A stretch of DNA of 64,000 nucleotides from Bog-473 sp963764305 (GTDB lineage: Bacteria > Actinomycetota > Acidimicrobiia > Acidimicrobiales > RAAP-2), in assembly GCA_963764305.1 (NCBI GenBank), contig CAVXSD010000010.1, forward strand, positions 682,001 through 746,000. Reading direction: 5' to 3'. Positions 8,619-17,251 of this stretch are shown piece by piece (position 1 is the stretch's first letter; every line of letters begins with the position of its first letter). A program made the translations under genes and the position numbers. The notes under the pieces were generated by a model. That model was given only the letters and a program-made list of their open reading frames with translations, had not been told where the DNA came from and did not search any database.

Positions 8619-9640
8619 GTGGAGCCGCTCGATGCCCTCAACCGGATCGCCTTCCTGCTCGAGCGCGGCGGCGCCGACACCTACAAGGTGCGAGCCTTTC
8701 GGGGCGCGGCGCGCGCCGTGGCGGACATGGATGCGGACACGCTCGCCGCGCTGGCCCGGGCCGGGCGGCTGCAGAGCATCGACGGCGTCGGGAAGTCGAC
8801 GGCACAGGTCATCGAAGAGGCACTCGCGGGAAAGGTGCCCGACCGCCTGACCCAGCTGGAGGAGACACCCGACGACATCGAGCTCGACGCCCCGGCCCGG
8901 GAGCTCCTGGGCTCGTTGCGCGGGGACTGTCACTCCCACTCCGACTGGTCCGACGGGGGGAGCCCCATCCGCGAGATGGCCGAGGCGGCCCGGGACCTCG
9001 GGCACGACTACCTGGTCCTCACCGACCACAGTGCCCGCCTCACGGTGGCGCACGGCCTCGACGCGGAGCGGCTGCGGGCCCAGCTCGACGTGCTGGCCGA
9101 CCTGAACGAGGACCTGGCGCCCTTCCGCATCCTGACCGGCATCGAGGTGGACATCCTCGAGGACGGCTCGCTCGACCAGGAGCTGGACCTGCTGGCCGAG
9201 CTCGACGTCGTCGTGGCAAGCGTGCATTCGAAGCTGCGCATGGAGTCGCCCGCCATGACCGAGCGCATGCTCGCCGCTGTCGAGAGCCCGCACACGGACA
9301 TCCTGGGCCACTGCACCGGGCGCCTGATCACGGGACGGGGCCGCGCGCAGTCCACCTTCGACGCCGATGCCGTGTTCTCGGCCTGCGCGCGCGCACGGGC
9401 ACCGCGGTCGAGATCAACTCGCGGCCCGAACGCCAGGACCCGCCCCAAGACCTGCTCCGCCAGGCCGTGGCCCGCGGCTGCTCCTTCTCCATCGACACCG
9501 ACGCCCACGCGCCGGGCCAGCTCGGCTGGCTGGGCCGCGGCTGCGCCAAGGCGGTCGACGCCGCGGTGCCGGCCGAGCGGATCGTCAACCGCGGTGGGGT
9601 CGACGACCTCCTGGCCTGGGCCGGGGCGCATGAGGGCTGA
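8619..9640 (+). pseudogene. HhH plus PHP-domain protein (PolX-like, without polymerase), frameshifted
   Basis: The N-terminal part (about 1-75) resembles the helix-hairpin-helix domain of DNA polymerase beta/X, with ERGGADTYKVRAFRGAAR and IDGVGKSTAQVIEEAL. A PHP phosphoesterase domain follows, with DCHSHSDWSDGG, LVLTDHS, and later VASVHSKLR and HTDILGHCTGR. The frame breaks near 9381-9400 in a GCGCGCGCGC run. The expected C-terminus (GTAVEINSRPERQDPP, then SIDTDAHAPGQLGWL) continues in another frame to 9640. One missing base accounts for it. PHP domains are metal-dependent nucleases or phosphatases, so this could process DNA ends for its polymerase and ligase neighbours. It starts with GTG three bases after the polymerase stop. 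Confidence 0.8.
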
Positions 9641-9646
9641 CCCGGC

Positions 9647-10717
9647 GTGACGCTCCCGGTGCGCCCGCCCGTGGCTCCCATGCTGGCCAAGCTCTCCCGC
9701 GACCTCCCCCGCGGCGATGGCCTCTTCTACGAGCCCAAGTGGGACGGCTTCCGTTGCATCGTCTTCCGCGACGGCGACGACGTCGAGCTCGGCAGCCGCA
9801 ACGAGAAGCCGTTGACGCGCTACTTCCCCGAGCTGGTCGACTCCCTCCGCCGGGAGCTCCCGGGCCGGATCGTGCTCGACGGCGAGATCGTCATCGCCGG
9901 CCCCCGGGGCCTCGACTTCGACGCGCTTTCCCAACGCATCCATCCGGCCGAGACGCGCATCCGCCAGTTGGCCGGGTCGACCCCTGCCTCCTTCGTCGCC
10001 TTCGACCTCCTGGCCGAGGGCGACCGCTCCCTGCTCGATGTGCCGTTCGCCAGGCGCCGCGCCGCGCTGGAGAAACTGCTGAAGAAGGCCCGACCGCCGG
10101 TCCACCTGACCCCGGTGACCGACGACCCCGACGTGGCGGCGGACTGGTTCTCTCGCTTCGAGGGAGCCGGGCTCGACGGCGTGGTGGTCAAAGATGGCGC
10201 GCTCACCTACCAGCCCGACAAGCGCGCCATGGTCAAGGTGAAGCACCAGCGCACCGCCGACTGCGTGGTCGCGGGCTTCCGCACCCACAAGGACGGCGAG
10301 GGGGTGGGCTCCCTCCTGCTCGGCCTCTTCGATCCCGCGGGAACGCTGCACCACGTCGGCGTGGCGTCAGGGTTCAGCGTGGCCCGTCGGCGTGAGCTGG
10401 TGGCCGAGCTCGAGCCCTACCGGAAGGGCGCGGCGACGGACCACCCGTGGGCGGGCTGGGCCGACGCCCAGGCGACCGGACGGGCCCCCCGTGGGACCAA
10501 CCGCTGGAACGCCGGCAAGGACATGACCTGGGAGCCGCTGCGGCCCGAGGCGGTCGTGGAGGTCTCCTACGACCATCTGCAGCAGGACCGCTTCCGGCAC
10601 GCCACGTCCTTCGTGCGCTGGCGCCCCGACCGCGAGCCCGGTTCGTGCACCTACGCGCAGCTCGACGCCCCGGTCCCGATGGAGCTGAGCGAGGTCTTCG
10701 GGACCTCGTCGGGTTAG
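9647..10717 (+). CDS. ligC: ATP-dependent DNA ligase, LigC-like
   Basis: This 356-residue ATP-dependent DNA ligase seals nicks through a lysyl-AMP intermediate. The adenylation lysine is K31 in motif I, EPKWDGFR. Also visible are LGSRNEKPL (motif Ia), LDGEIVI (motif III), AGLDGVVVKD (motif IV) and KVKHQRTADCVV (motif V), followed by an OB-fold domain. Size and domain order match mycobacterial LigC and the ligase part of LigD. It starts with GTG 9647, six bases after the PHP gene, and is the last gene of the repair operon. Its stop overlaps the stop of the convergent aldolase gene. Confidence 0.88.
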   Translation: MTLPVRPPVAPMLAKLSRDLPRGDGLFYEPKWDGFRCIVFRDGDDVELGSRNEKPLTRYFPELVDSLRRELPGRIVLDGEIVIAGPRGLDFDALSQRIHPAETRIRQLAGSTPASFVAFDLLAEGDRSLLDVPFARRRAALEKLLKKARPPVHLTPVTDDPDVAADWFSRFEGAGLDGVVVKDGALTYQPDKRAMVKVKHQRTADCVVAGFRTHKDGEGVGSLLLGLFDPAGTLHHVGVASGFSVARRRELVAELEPYRKGAATDHPWAGWADAQATGRAPRGTNRWNAGKDMTWEPLRPEAVVEVSYDHLQQDRFRHATSFVRWRPDREPGSCTYAQLDAPVPMELSEVFGTSSG

Positions 10718-11448
10718 CCGCCGAGCAGGTCGGGGTCGGCCGCCAGCTCGGCGCGGACCGCCGCCTCCCAGAAGCCGATGAAGCCCTCACCGTCGTTCCG
10801 GGCCACGAGGTCGATGAAGGACTGCGGGACCCGGGAGACGCCCGCACCGCCGACCGCCCGGGCGTACCAGGCGTGTTGGCAACGCTGCTCCAGCGCGACC
10901 GCCCGCTGGTGCACGGCGCGGGCCGAGCCGCCCAGCACGAAGACGCCGTGGCCGGCCAGGAGCGCCATGGACGCGTCGCCCATCTTCTCCACGGCCCGCC
11001 GCGCGCTGGAGGCGTCGTTCACCGGGCCCTCGTACTCGTCCACCACGACCAGCGTCCCCCCGCCGAGCGCGGAGCTCTGGTCGAGGATCGGGGGCAGCTC
11101 CGCCAGGTCCGCCCAGACCGTGCCGAAGACCGGATGGTTGTGCACCGCCCAGCCGACGTCCTCCCGGAGCCTGTGCAGTTCGATGTGCAGGGGAAGGCCG
11201 AGCGGGACGGGCCAGTCCCCCTCGACCACCCGGCCCTCCAGGTCGATGCGCAGCACCTGGGAGGGGCGCAGTTCCGCCCAGGTCAGCAGCCACGGGTTGC
11301 ACAGCAGCGTGCCGTCGCCCAGGTTGACGGTGATGTGCCCGGCCAGGTGGTCGTTGTAGCCCTCCCGCCACAGCGCGCGGGCGAGCACGACGAGCTCCTC
11401 GCGTGGTGTGAGATCGGGGATCAGCTTCTCTGCGGTCGGCGTGAACAT
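10714..11448 (-). CDS. Class II aldolase/adducin family protein
   Basis: This 244-residue protein has the class II aldolase fold. GHITVNLGDG near the N-terminus and the zinc-ligand segment HNHPVFGTVWADLA match the family, and a further candidate histidine is in LLAGHGVFVLG. Members act on sugar phosphates or remove C-terminal units from aromatic or keto substrates; the substrate here is unknown. ATG 11448 is used because coding-like sequence begins at MFTPTAEKL. It lies 13 bases downstream of the amidohydrolase stop on the same strand, suggesting a shared catabolic role. Confidence 0.8.
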   Translation of the reverse strand: MFTPTAEKLIPDLTPREELVVLARALWREGYNDHLAGHITVNLGDGTLLCNPWLLTWAELRPSQVLRIDLEGRVVEGDWPVPLGLPLHIELHRLREDVGWAVHNHPVFGTVWADLAELPPILDQSSALGGGTLVVVDEYEGPVNDASSARRAVEKMGDASMALLAGHGVFVLGGSARAVHQRAVALEQRCQHAWYARAVGGAGVSRVPQSFIDLVARNDGEGFIGFWEAAVRAELAADPDLLGG

Positions 11449-11461
11449 CGGTCGGCTCCTC

Positions 11462-12651
11462 TCAGCGCGGCAGGACGACGTCCGGGAGCGGGTGGCGGTA
11501 GAGCGCGGCGGCGTTCTCGCAGCACATGGCGCGCAGCTCATCGGCCGGGATGTGGCCCCAGCACTGCGAGATGACGTCCTGCGTGTCGGGCCAGGTGCTG
11601 TCGCCGTGCGGGTAGTCGACCTCAACCATGATGTGGTCGACCCCAATGGCGTGGCGCGTGTCGATGGTGGAGGGGTCGTCGATCGTGCAGAACCAGAAGT
11701 TACGCCGCAGGACCTCCGCCGGTCGCACGTCCCACCCGAGCCCGTAGCGGGAGCGGTCGACGATGTTGTCGAGACGGTCGCGCAGCATGGCCACCCAGCC
11801 GATCCCGCCCTCGCTCATGGCGATCTTGAGGCTCGGGAGGCGCGCCGCGTAGCCGGACCACAGCCATTCCGCGCAGGCGATGAGGGACAGCTGGCCGAAG
11901 AGCGTGGCCCCGAGCGGGAGGGCGTCCATGCCGGCCCCGGGCGGCGCCGGGGTCAGGCCCGAGCTGCCGACGTGGAGGGAGACGACGGTATCGGTGTCGA
12001 CCACGGCCTGCATGATCGGGTCCCAGTGGTCCCGGTCCCACAGCGAGGGCAGCCCGATCTCGTGCGGCCGCTCGGGGAACGTCACCGAGGTGAAGCCACG
12101 GGCGGCGTTGCGGCGGATCTCGGCCACGGCGAGGGCCGGGTCGGCCAGGTAGGTGATGCCGAGCGGAACGATGCGATCGGGATGGCGCGAGTACCACTCC
12201 TCGAAGAGCCAGTCGTTCCAGGCCCTGACGCAGGCCAGGCCCAGGTCGGGGTCAGTGGCGTCGAAGAAGACGCGACCGCAGAACCCGGTGATCATGGAGG
12301 GGAAGTTCACCGACGCCCAGACCCCGTTGATGTCCATGTCGCGCACCGCGGCGTCGACGTCGTAGCAACCGGGGCGCATCTGGTCGAAGCGGAACGGCTC
12401 CAGGCCGTAGGTCTCGGGGCGCCGGCCCGCCACCGCGTTCATCCCCACCTGCGTGTAGCGCCGGTCCTCGAACTCCCACACCTGATGCCCCTCCGGCGTC
12501 TCGACGATGCGGGGGCGCGGTCGGCCAGCGCGGCGGGCAGCCGGTTCTCGAACGTGTGGGCCGGCTCGACGACATGGTCGTCCACCGAGATCACGGTGTA
12601 GCGCACCTCCCGGGGCTCGGGCTCGGGGAGGAAGAGGTCGTCGTCCGTCAC
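11462..12651 (-). pseudogene. Amidohydrolase-2 family metal-dependent hydrolase, frameshifted
   Basis: The protein belongs to the TIM-barrel amidohydrolase-2 group, which includes aminocarboxymuconate decarboxylase-like enzymes. The true N-terminus (GTG 12651, MTDDDLFLPEPEP then VISVDDHVVEP, with a DxH metal motif) lies in one frame. From RIVETPEGHQVWEFEDRR the protein continues in another frame to 11462. The switch is at 12511-12517 within a run of five G on the plus strand, where one base appears to be missing. Later conserved parts include VSLHVGSSG, MSEGGIGW and VEVDYPHGDSTWP, typical of the family. Length after correction is about 396 residues. It is the first gene of a pair with the aldolase. 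Confidence 0.82.
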
Positions 12652-12755
12652 GAACCGGAGTATGCCCGACGAAGGCGCGTGGCGCCGAGCCGACGATGCC
12701 GCGCCTGCGACCGGTCCGGGATGGATACTGGGACGGACGCAGAAAAGGAGGCGGT

Positions 12756-13559
12756 GTGCTGGCGCTGGTCATCGTGTCGACGTTCGTGGTGCTTCTCCTC
12801 GGCATCCTGGTGGCGGGCCTCCTCCGGAGCCATGCCGACATCCTGCGCTCCCTCCACGAGCTCGGCGTCGGCGTCGGGGACCCGACCGGCTCGGCGCCCA
12901 CCCCCGCCCCGGTCACCCTCTCCCCGCCGGGCGCCGGCCCCGCGCTGGGTGCCGCTCCCGCCGTGGCGGGCGTGACGCCGTCCGGGGACGCCCGGGCGGT
13001 GGCCGTGGACAACAGCGACGAGCTCACGCTACTGGGGTTCCTCTCATCGGGCTGCACCGGCTGCGCCGCCTTCTGGGATGCCCTGCAGGAGCCGGGACGC
13101 CTCGAGCTGCCGGACCGGACCCGCGTCGTCATCGTGACCAAGGGCCCCGACCGCGAGGTGCCGGCGGAAGTGCGGGCACGCACCACCGGCCGGGTCCCGG
13201 TTGTGATGTCCACCGACGCCTGGGTGGACTACCAGGTGCCCGGCTCCCCGTTCTTCGTGCTCGTCGACGGCGCCACCGGGCGCAAGGTCGGGCAGGGGGT
13301 GGCCAACCACGTCGGCCAGCTGGCCGAGCTGGTCCGGCGGGCCGAGCACGACCGGGGCACCGTGACCACCGGCCGTGGGCGCGGCCGCGCGGAGGGCTCA
13401 CTGGGCGGCCCGGCCCGCGAGGGGGCGGCCGACGACGTGCTGCGGGCGGCCGGGATCCACCCTGGTGACCCGAGCCTGTACCCGCGCACGCTCGACGACG
13501 TCTTCCCCTTCGGCCGCGTGACCGCGCCGGCCCCCGGTGGCCCGGCGGGCGCCGAGTAG
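12756..13559 (+). CDS. Membrane-anchored thioredoxin-like protein (MauD-like), first gene of redox cassette
   Basis: This 267-residue protein has one N-terminal membrane segment (residues 2-23), a Pro/Ala-rich linker, then a thioredoxin-like domain with a CxxC pair, C100 and C103, in FLSSGCTGCAAFW. The downstream VPVVMSTDAWVDYQVPGSPFFVLVDG carries the cis-proline region of the fold. This fits an extracytoplasmic disulfide oxidoreductase resembling MauD, which helps fold the Cys-rich light chain of methylamine dehydrogenase. GTG 12756 follows AAAAGGAGG at good spacing. Its stop overlaps the next GTG by one base, and the following genes are equally tight. Confidence 0.75.
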   Translation: MLALVIVSTFVVLLLGILVAGLLRSHADILRSLHELGVGVGDPTGSAPTPAPVTLSPPGAGPALGAAPAVAGVTPSGDARAVAVDNSDELTLLGFLSSGCTGCAAFWDALQEPGRLELPDRTRVVIVTKGPDREVPAEVRARTTGRVPVVMSTDAWVDYQVPGSPFFVLVDGATGRKVGQGVANHVGQLAELVRRAEHDRGTVTTGRGRGRAEGSLGGPAREGAADDVLRAAGIHPGDPSLYPRTLDDVFPFGRVTAPAPGGPAGAE

Positions 13560-14038
13560 TGGCCACCATCGGCGCCCACGGCATCGTGGCGCGCCTCCCG
13601 GACGGCTTCGAGGGCCGGATCTTCGTGCGCCCCGCCGCCGTGGGCGTGACCTACCCGGTGGGGCAGTTCGCCACGTTCCCCATTCCCGACGACATCGGTG
13701 ACTTCGGCGGCGGCGCCGTTACGTTGATGGGGCCGTCGGACGTGTTCGCCACCCTCTTCGAGTACGGCCCCGAGAGCGTGGGCACCGCGCTGTTCGCCCG
13801 CCAGGGCCGGCCGTCCGCCCTCTCGGTGGCGGACTTCTCCCCCATGGTCCTGCGGCGGGGGATTCCCGGGCAGTCCGGCACCCAGTGGTTCTTCACCGAG
13901 GCCGGGCGACCCTTCTCCTTCTACGCCGTGCTCGGCAGCCACGCACAGCGGCCGGCGCTGGTGCCGCACGTCAACACGCTGCTCACCTCGCTCACGCTGA
14001 CCCCGGCGACACTCCCGGCGCGGCCGCAATGGAACTGA
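13559..14038 (+). CDS. Unknown protein of the redox cassette
   Basis: This 159-residue protein starts at a GTG sharing one base with the previous stop and overlaps the next gene by ten bases, so translation is coupled. It is beta-rich and soluble in appearance. The segment VLRRGIPGQSGTQWFFTEAGRPFSFYAVLG is distinctive, and the C-terminus has VNTLLTSLTL. I see no signal peptide, cysteine pair or membrane helix. I do not recognise the family. Position suggests an accessory role in making or positioning the Cys-rich product encoded two genes later. Confidence 0.7.
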   Translation: MATIGAHGIVARLPDGFEGRIFVRPAAVGVTYPVGQFATFPIPDDIGDFGGGAVTLMGPSDVFATLFEYGPESVGTALFARQGRPSALSVADFSPMVLRRGIPGQSGTQWFFTEAGRPFSFYAVLGSHAQRPALVPHVNTLLTSLTLTPATLPARPQWN

Positions 14039-14592
14039 TCGGCCTGTACCTCGTGGCCGCGGGCCTGCTGGCCGTGGCCGGCGTGGGCAAGGCGGCGCGG
14101 CCCGACGACACGGCCCGCGCCATGGCTGCGCTGCTGCCGGGCCCTCTGCCGTTCCGTCTCGTGCGCGGCGCCGTCCGGGCCGGCGCGCTGGGGGAGGCGG
14201 CGCTGGGCGTGCTCGCCGTGGCGTTCCCGCGTCCGGCCACTGCGGCGCTGGTCGCCCTCTCCTATGTGTCCTTCTTCGGCGTCGTCGCCGTGGCGCGTCG
14301 GCGCGGCGGGCCGCTGGCGACGTGTGGCTGCTTCGGTCGACCTGACACGCCGCCGACCGCGCTCCACCTCGTCATCGACCTCACGCTGGCTGCCGCCGCG
14401 CTCGCCATCGCCGCCGCCGCGCCGAGCCACGGCTCGCTGGGAACGCTGCTGGCGCACCAGCCCGGGGCCGGGTTCCCGCTGCTCTTCGTGAGCGCGGTCG
14501 GGCTCTGGCTCACCACCCTGGCCCTCTCCGCCCTGGCCGCTCTCACCGGGGCCCGTCGCCTGGCCCGGCCCGGCCCCGCAGGGGCGTCGTGA
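14029..14592 (+). CDS. MauE/DoxX-type redox-associated membrane protein
   Basis: This 187-residue integral membrane protein has four or more predicted helices. The N-terminal LYLVAAGLLAVAGVGKAARP and the conserved cysteine motif TCGCFG (C99, C101) followed by a helix with HLVID match the MauE/DoxX group. In methylamine utilisation operons MauE works with MauD in disulfide formation of the light chain. Here it sits between a thioredoxin-like protein and a protein with about 28 cysteines, consistent with the same job. The ATG overlaps the previous gene, and the stop overlaps the next GTG by four bases. Confidence 0.8.
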   Translation: MELIGLYLVAAGLLAVAGVGKAARPDDTARAMAALLPGPLPFRLVRGAVRAGALGEAALGVLAVAFPRPATAALVALSYVSFFGVVAVARRRGGPLATCGCFGRPDTPPTALHLVIDLTLAAAALAIAAAAPSHGSLGTLLAHQPGAGFPLLFVSAVGLWLTTLALSALAALTGARRLARPGPAGAS

Positions 14593-15989
14593 GCGTCTCG
14601 ACCGCACTGGTGGCGCGTTCGGCCCGCGCCCTGGAGGGGCGCTTGTCCCGCCGCAGCCTGATCAACCGCTCAGCCTTCGTCGGCAGCGCGGTGGCCGTCG
14701 GCTCCGGCCTGGACCTCGCCCTCAAGCCCGGTACCGCCTACGGCGCGATCTGCGAATGCGGGAACGCCGGCTGCGGCTGCGGCAGCACGTGCTGCTCGGG
14801 GTTCTCCGAGTTCTGCTGCGCGGTGAGCGGCGCCAACTTCTGCCCCGAGAACACCGTGATGGGCGGCTGGTGGATGGCGGACAATTCCTCCTTCTGCGGC
14901 GGCCCGCGCTACTACATGGACTGCAATTCCACCTGCGCCTGCGAGAGCGGCTGCGGCAACGGCTTCGGGTTCTGCGAGCCGGGCTGCGACCAGACCGGGT
15001 GCGGCTGCGGACCGCTGGGCTGCGACTCCTACCTGACCGGCTGCCTCCAATTCCGGTACGGGCAGTGCAACCAGCACGTCGCCTGCATGGGGCGGATCGT
15101 CTGCCGGGTCGTCGCCTGTGTCCCCCCATGGGCGGTGGATCCCTCGTGCACCACCGCTGTCGCCGTCGACAACGGCACGGCGGAGCAGAACGAGCCGTGC
15201 TGGACGACGGCCGCCCCGGCGCCGCTGTGCGCCTCACCTGCCACGAACTGCCAGGTCGTCGGTCTGGTCGGGAGTGCCGACGGCCATGGCTACGCCGTGC
15301 TCGCCGCGTTCGGCCGGCTCTTCGACTACGGGGATTTCCCGGCCGAGGGCGACGCCTCGCAGCTCGCTCTCGACGCCCCGATCGTCGCCGGGGCGACCAG
15401 CGCGACCGGGGGCTACTTCCTGGCCGCGGCCGACGGCGGCATCTTCGACTACGGCGGGGCCCCGTTCCTCGGCTCCATGGGTGGGCGACGGCTGAACGCC
15501 CCGGTGGTCGGGATGGCGGCGTCCCCGTCGGGTCAGGGCTACTGGCTCGTCGCCGCCGACGGGGGGATCTTCGACTTCGGCGACGCCGCGTTCTACGGCT
15601 CCATGGGCGGGCGACCGCTGAACGCCCCGGTGGTCGGGATGGCGGCCACCCCCACGGGCCGGGGCTACTGGCTGGCGGCGGCCGACGGCGGAATCTTCGC
15701 CTTCGGGGACGCCCCCTTCCTCGGTTCCAGGGGTGGGCAGCACCTGAACCAACCGGTCGTCGCCATGGCGGGGACGCCGACCGGCCGGGGCTACTGGCTG
15801 GTCGCCGCCGACGGCGGCATCTTCGCCTACGGCGACGCGGTCTTCTACGGATCGACGGGAGCCATGCGCCTCAACCAGCCGGTGGTCGGCATGGCGCCCT
15901 TCGGCAGCGACGCCGGGTACTGGCTGGTCGCCAAGGACGGAGGGATCTTCGCCTTCGGTGGTGCACCGTTCCTCGGGTCACCGGCATGA
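14589..15989 (+). CDS. Tat-exported Cys-rich protein fused to six propeller-like repeats
   Basis: This 466-residue secreted protein has three parts. A twin-arginine signal lies at residues 20-45 (SRRSLINRSAFVGSAVAV). A Cys-rich domain (about 53-205) holds roughly 28 cysteines and the segment CPENTVMGGWWMADNSSFC, then YYMDCNSTCAC; it weakly recalls the methylamine dehydrogenase light chain (MauA). From about residue 218 to the end are six 41-residue repeats of the form VVGMAxxPxGxGYW-aADGGIFxFGDAxFxGS, probably beta-propeller blades. The domain likely folds through many disulfides, which fits the thioredoxin-, MauE- and CcdA-like neighbours. A catalytic role is not shown; it could be a structural or binding surface protein. 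Confidence 0.75.
   Translation: MSVSTALVARSARALEGRLSRRSLINRSAFVGSAVAVGSGLDLALKPGTAYGAICECGNAGCGCGSTCCSGFSEFCCAVSGANFCPENTVMGGWWMADNSSFCGGPRYYMDCNSTCACESGCGNGFGFCEPGCDQTGCGCGPLGCDSYLTGCLQFRYGQCNQHVACMGRIVCRVVACVPPWAVDPSCTTAVAVDNGTAEQNEPCWTTAAPAPLCASPATNCQVVGLVGSADGHGYAVLAAFGRLFDYGDFPAEGDASQLALDAPIVAGATSATGGYFLAAADGGIFDYGGAPFLGSMGGRRLNAPVVGMAASPSGQGYWLVAADGGIFDFGDAAFYGSMGGRPLNAPVVGMAATPTGRGYWLAAADGGIFAFGDAPFLGSRGGQHLNQPVVAMAGTPTGRGYWLVAADGGIFAYGDAVFYGSTGAMRLNQPVVGMAPFGSDAGYWLVAKDGGIFAFGGAPFLGSPA
15250..15986 (+). repeat. Six tandem 41-residue coding repeats
   Basis: The repeats begin at VVGLVGSADG, IVAGATSATG, VVGMAASPSG, VVGMAATPTG, VVAMAGTPTG and VVGMAPFGSD. The first is most diverged (GRLFDYGDF for GGIFDFGDA) and the last is cut short after PFLGSPA. 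Middle repeats are nearly identical, suggesting recent duplication. Confidence 0.8.
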
Positions 15990-16005
15990 CCGGAAGGGAG
16001 CATCC

Positions 16006-16788
16006 TTGAACACCCTCCTCACCGTCGCCGCGGCGGCCATCGCCGTGCTCGCGGCGGCCCGCTCGACCTGGTCCCCCTGCGGCCTCTCCATGCTGGCGAC
16101 GGTCACACCCCTGGCCGAGCGCGCCCGGGGCCACCGCTACCGGACGACCGCGGCATGGTTCATCGCCGGCGGCCTCGCGGGCGGGGCCACGCTCGGTCTC
16201 GGCATGGCCGGGCTGGCGGCGGCGGTGCGCGCCGCCGGGCCACCGGTGCTGACCGTGGCGGCTCTCGCCGCCGCGGCGTCGATCCTGGCGGCCGCGTCCG
16301 ACGCGCCGCGCGGGGGCTTCCACCTCCCCGTCCACCATCGCCAGGTGAACGAGCGCTGGCTCGACCAGTTCCGACCCTGGGTCTACGGCGCGGGCTTCGG
16401 CTGGCAGATCGGCACCGGCCTGGTCACCTACATCAAGACGGCCGCGCTCTACCTCATGATCGTGCTGGGCGCGCTGACCGGGCGTCCCGCCACCGCGCTG
16501 GCCATCGGCGCGCTGTTCGGCCTGGTGCGCGGGCTCGCCGTCCTCCTCGGACGGGGCATCACGAGCGCAGCCGCCCTCGCCGCGTTCCACCGGCGCTTCA
16601 CCGGGCTGGCGCCCGTCATGCTCGGCATCGTCGTCGTCGCCGAGCTGGCATCCGCCATCGCCTTCGCCGTCTTCGTGTCCCTCTGGGCCGCGTCGGTCCT
16701 GGTCCTGGCCCTGGTCCTGGTCGTCGGTGGGGCAACGGCGGCGGCCGGGCGGGCCCGGCGCCGCTCCCCGGTGCCGGCCCGGACCTAA
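16006..16788 (+). CDS. CcdA/DsbD-like membrane protein of the redox cassette
   Basis: This 260-residue polytopic membrane protein probably starts at TTG 16006, preceded by GGGAG; no ATG or GTG fits better. The first helix region carries WSPCGLSMLATVTPL (Cys25 after a proline), like the helix-breaking Pro-Cys motifs of CcdA/DsbD electron-transfer proteins. There is then GGLAGGATLGLGMAGL and at least four more hydrophobic segments. It could pass reducing equivalents across the membrane to the thioredoxin-like protein at the head of the operon. Only one conserved cysteine is obvious, so the CcdA comparison is tentative. It ends four bases into the convergent flavin-type gene. Confidence 0.65.
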   Translation: MNTLLTVAAAAIAVLAAARSTWSPCGLSMLATVTPLAERARGHRYRTTAAWFIAGGLAGGATLGLGMAGLAAAVRAAGPPVLTVAALAAAASILAAASDAPRGGFHLPVHHRQVNERWLDQFRPWVYGAGFGWQIGTGLVTYIKTAALYLMIVLGALTGRPATALAIGALFGLVRGLAVLLGRGITSAAALAAFHRRFTGLAPVMLGIVVVAELASAIAFAVFVSLWAASVLVLALVLVVGGATAAAGRARRRSPVPART

Positions 16789-17186
16789 CCCCGCATGTTG
16801 ACGGCATTGACGCGCAGCGGGACGATCCGCACCACGACGCGGCGATCCCCGGGCGTGTCGTGCTCGCGCAGGTCGGCGTCGTACTTGGCGCCGACCTGCG
16901 CGGCGAAAGCGCGGTCGTCGTCGGGCGTCACGACCGCCGTGCCCCGGATCTCCAGGTAGCGGTAGGGATTCTGGAGGTCGAGCAGCATCACCGTGCAGGC
17001 CGGCTCAACCTTGAGGTTCTTCACCTTCTGGCGCGCCGTGTTGAGCGACATGGCGACCTGATCGCCCTCGGCCAGGAACCACACCTCGGACACCTGGGGG
17101 TAGCCGTCCTCGCCCACCGTGGCCAGCGTGGCGAAGTCGCCGTCGAGCAGGTCGCGGTGGCTGTCGGGAATGCGGTTGTCGGTCAT
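16785..17186 (-). CDS. Pyridoxamine-phosphate-oxidase-like (PPOX/F420) protein
   Basis: This 133-residue split-barrel protein resembles the short F420/FMN-binding PPOX group represented by Rv1155. It shows FATLATVGEDGYPQVSEVWF, the cofactor-contact segment SLNTARQKVKNLKVEPACTVMLLD, and YRYLEIRGTAVV. It is not closely similar to the other PPOX gene at 2101-2598. The ATG at 17186 is preceded by TATATC at six bases, so the transcript is probably leaderless. Its 3' end overlaps the convergent membrane gene by four bases. Confidence 0.8.
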   Translation of the reverse strand: MTDNRIPDSHRDLLDGDFATLATVGEDGYPQVSEVWFLAEGDQVAMSLNTARQKVKNLKVEPACTVMLLDLQNPYRYLEIRGTAVVTPDDDRAFAAQVGAKYDADLREHDTPGDRRVVVRIVPLRVNAVNMRG

Positions 17187-17192
17187 GCGTCG

Positions 17193-17198
17193 GATATA
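17193..17198 (-). promoter_or_regulatory. -10 element of a leaderless promoter
   Basis: Read on the minus strand, TATATC lies six bases before the ATG at 17186. Confidence 0.45.
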
Positions 17199-17251
17199 CC
17201 CGCGTCGGCGCCATCGATGCGCGCGCCGGCAGTGGCGCCTACCATCGACTC

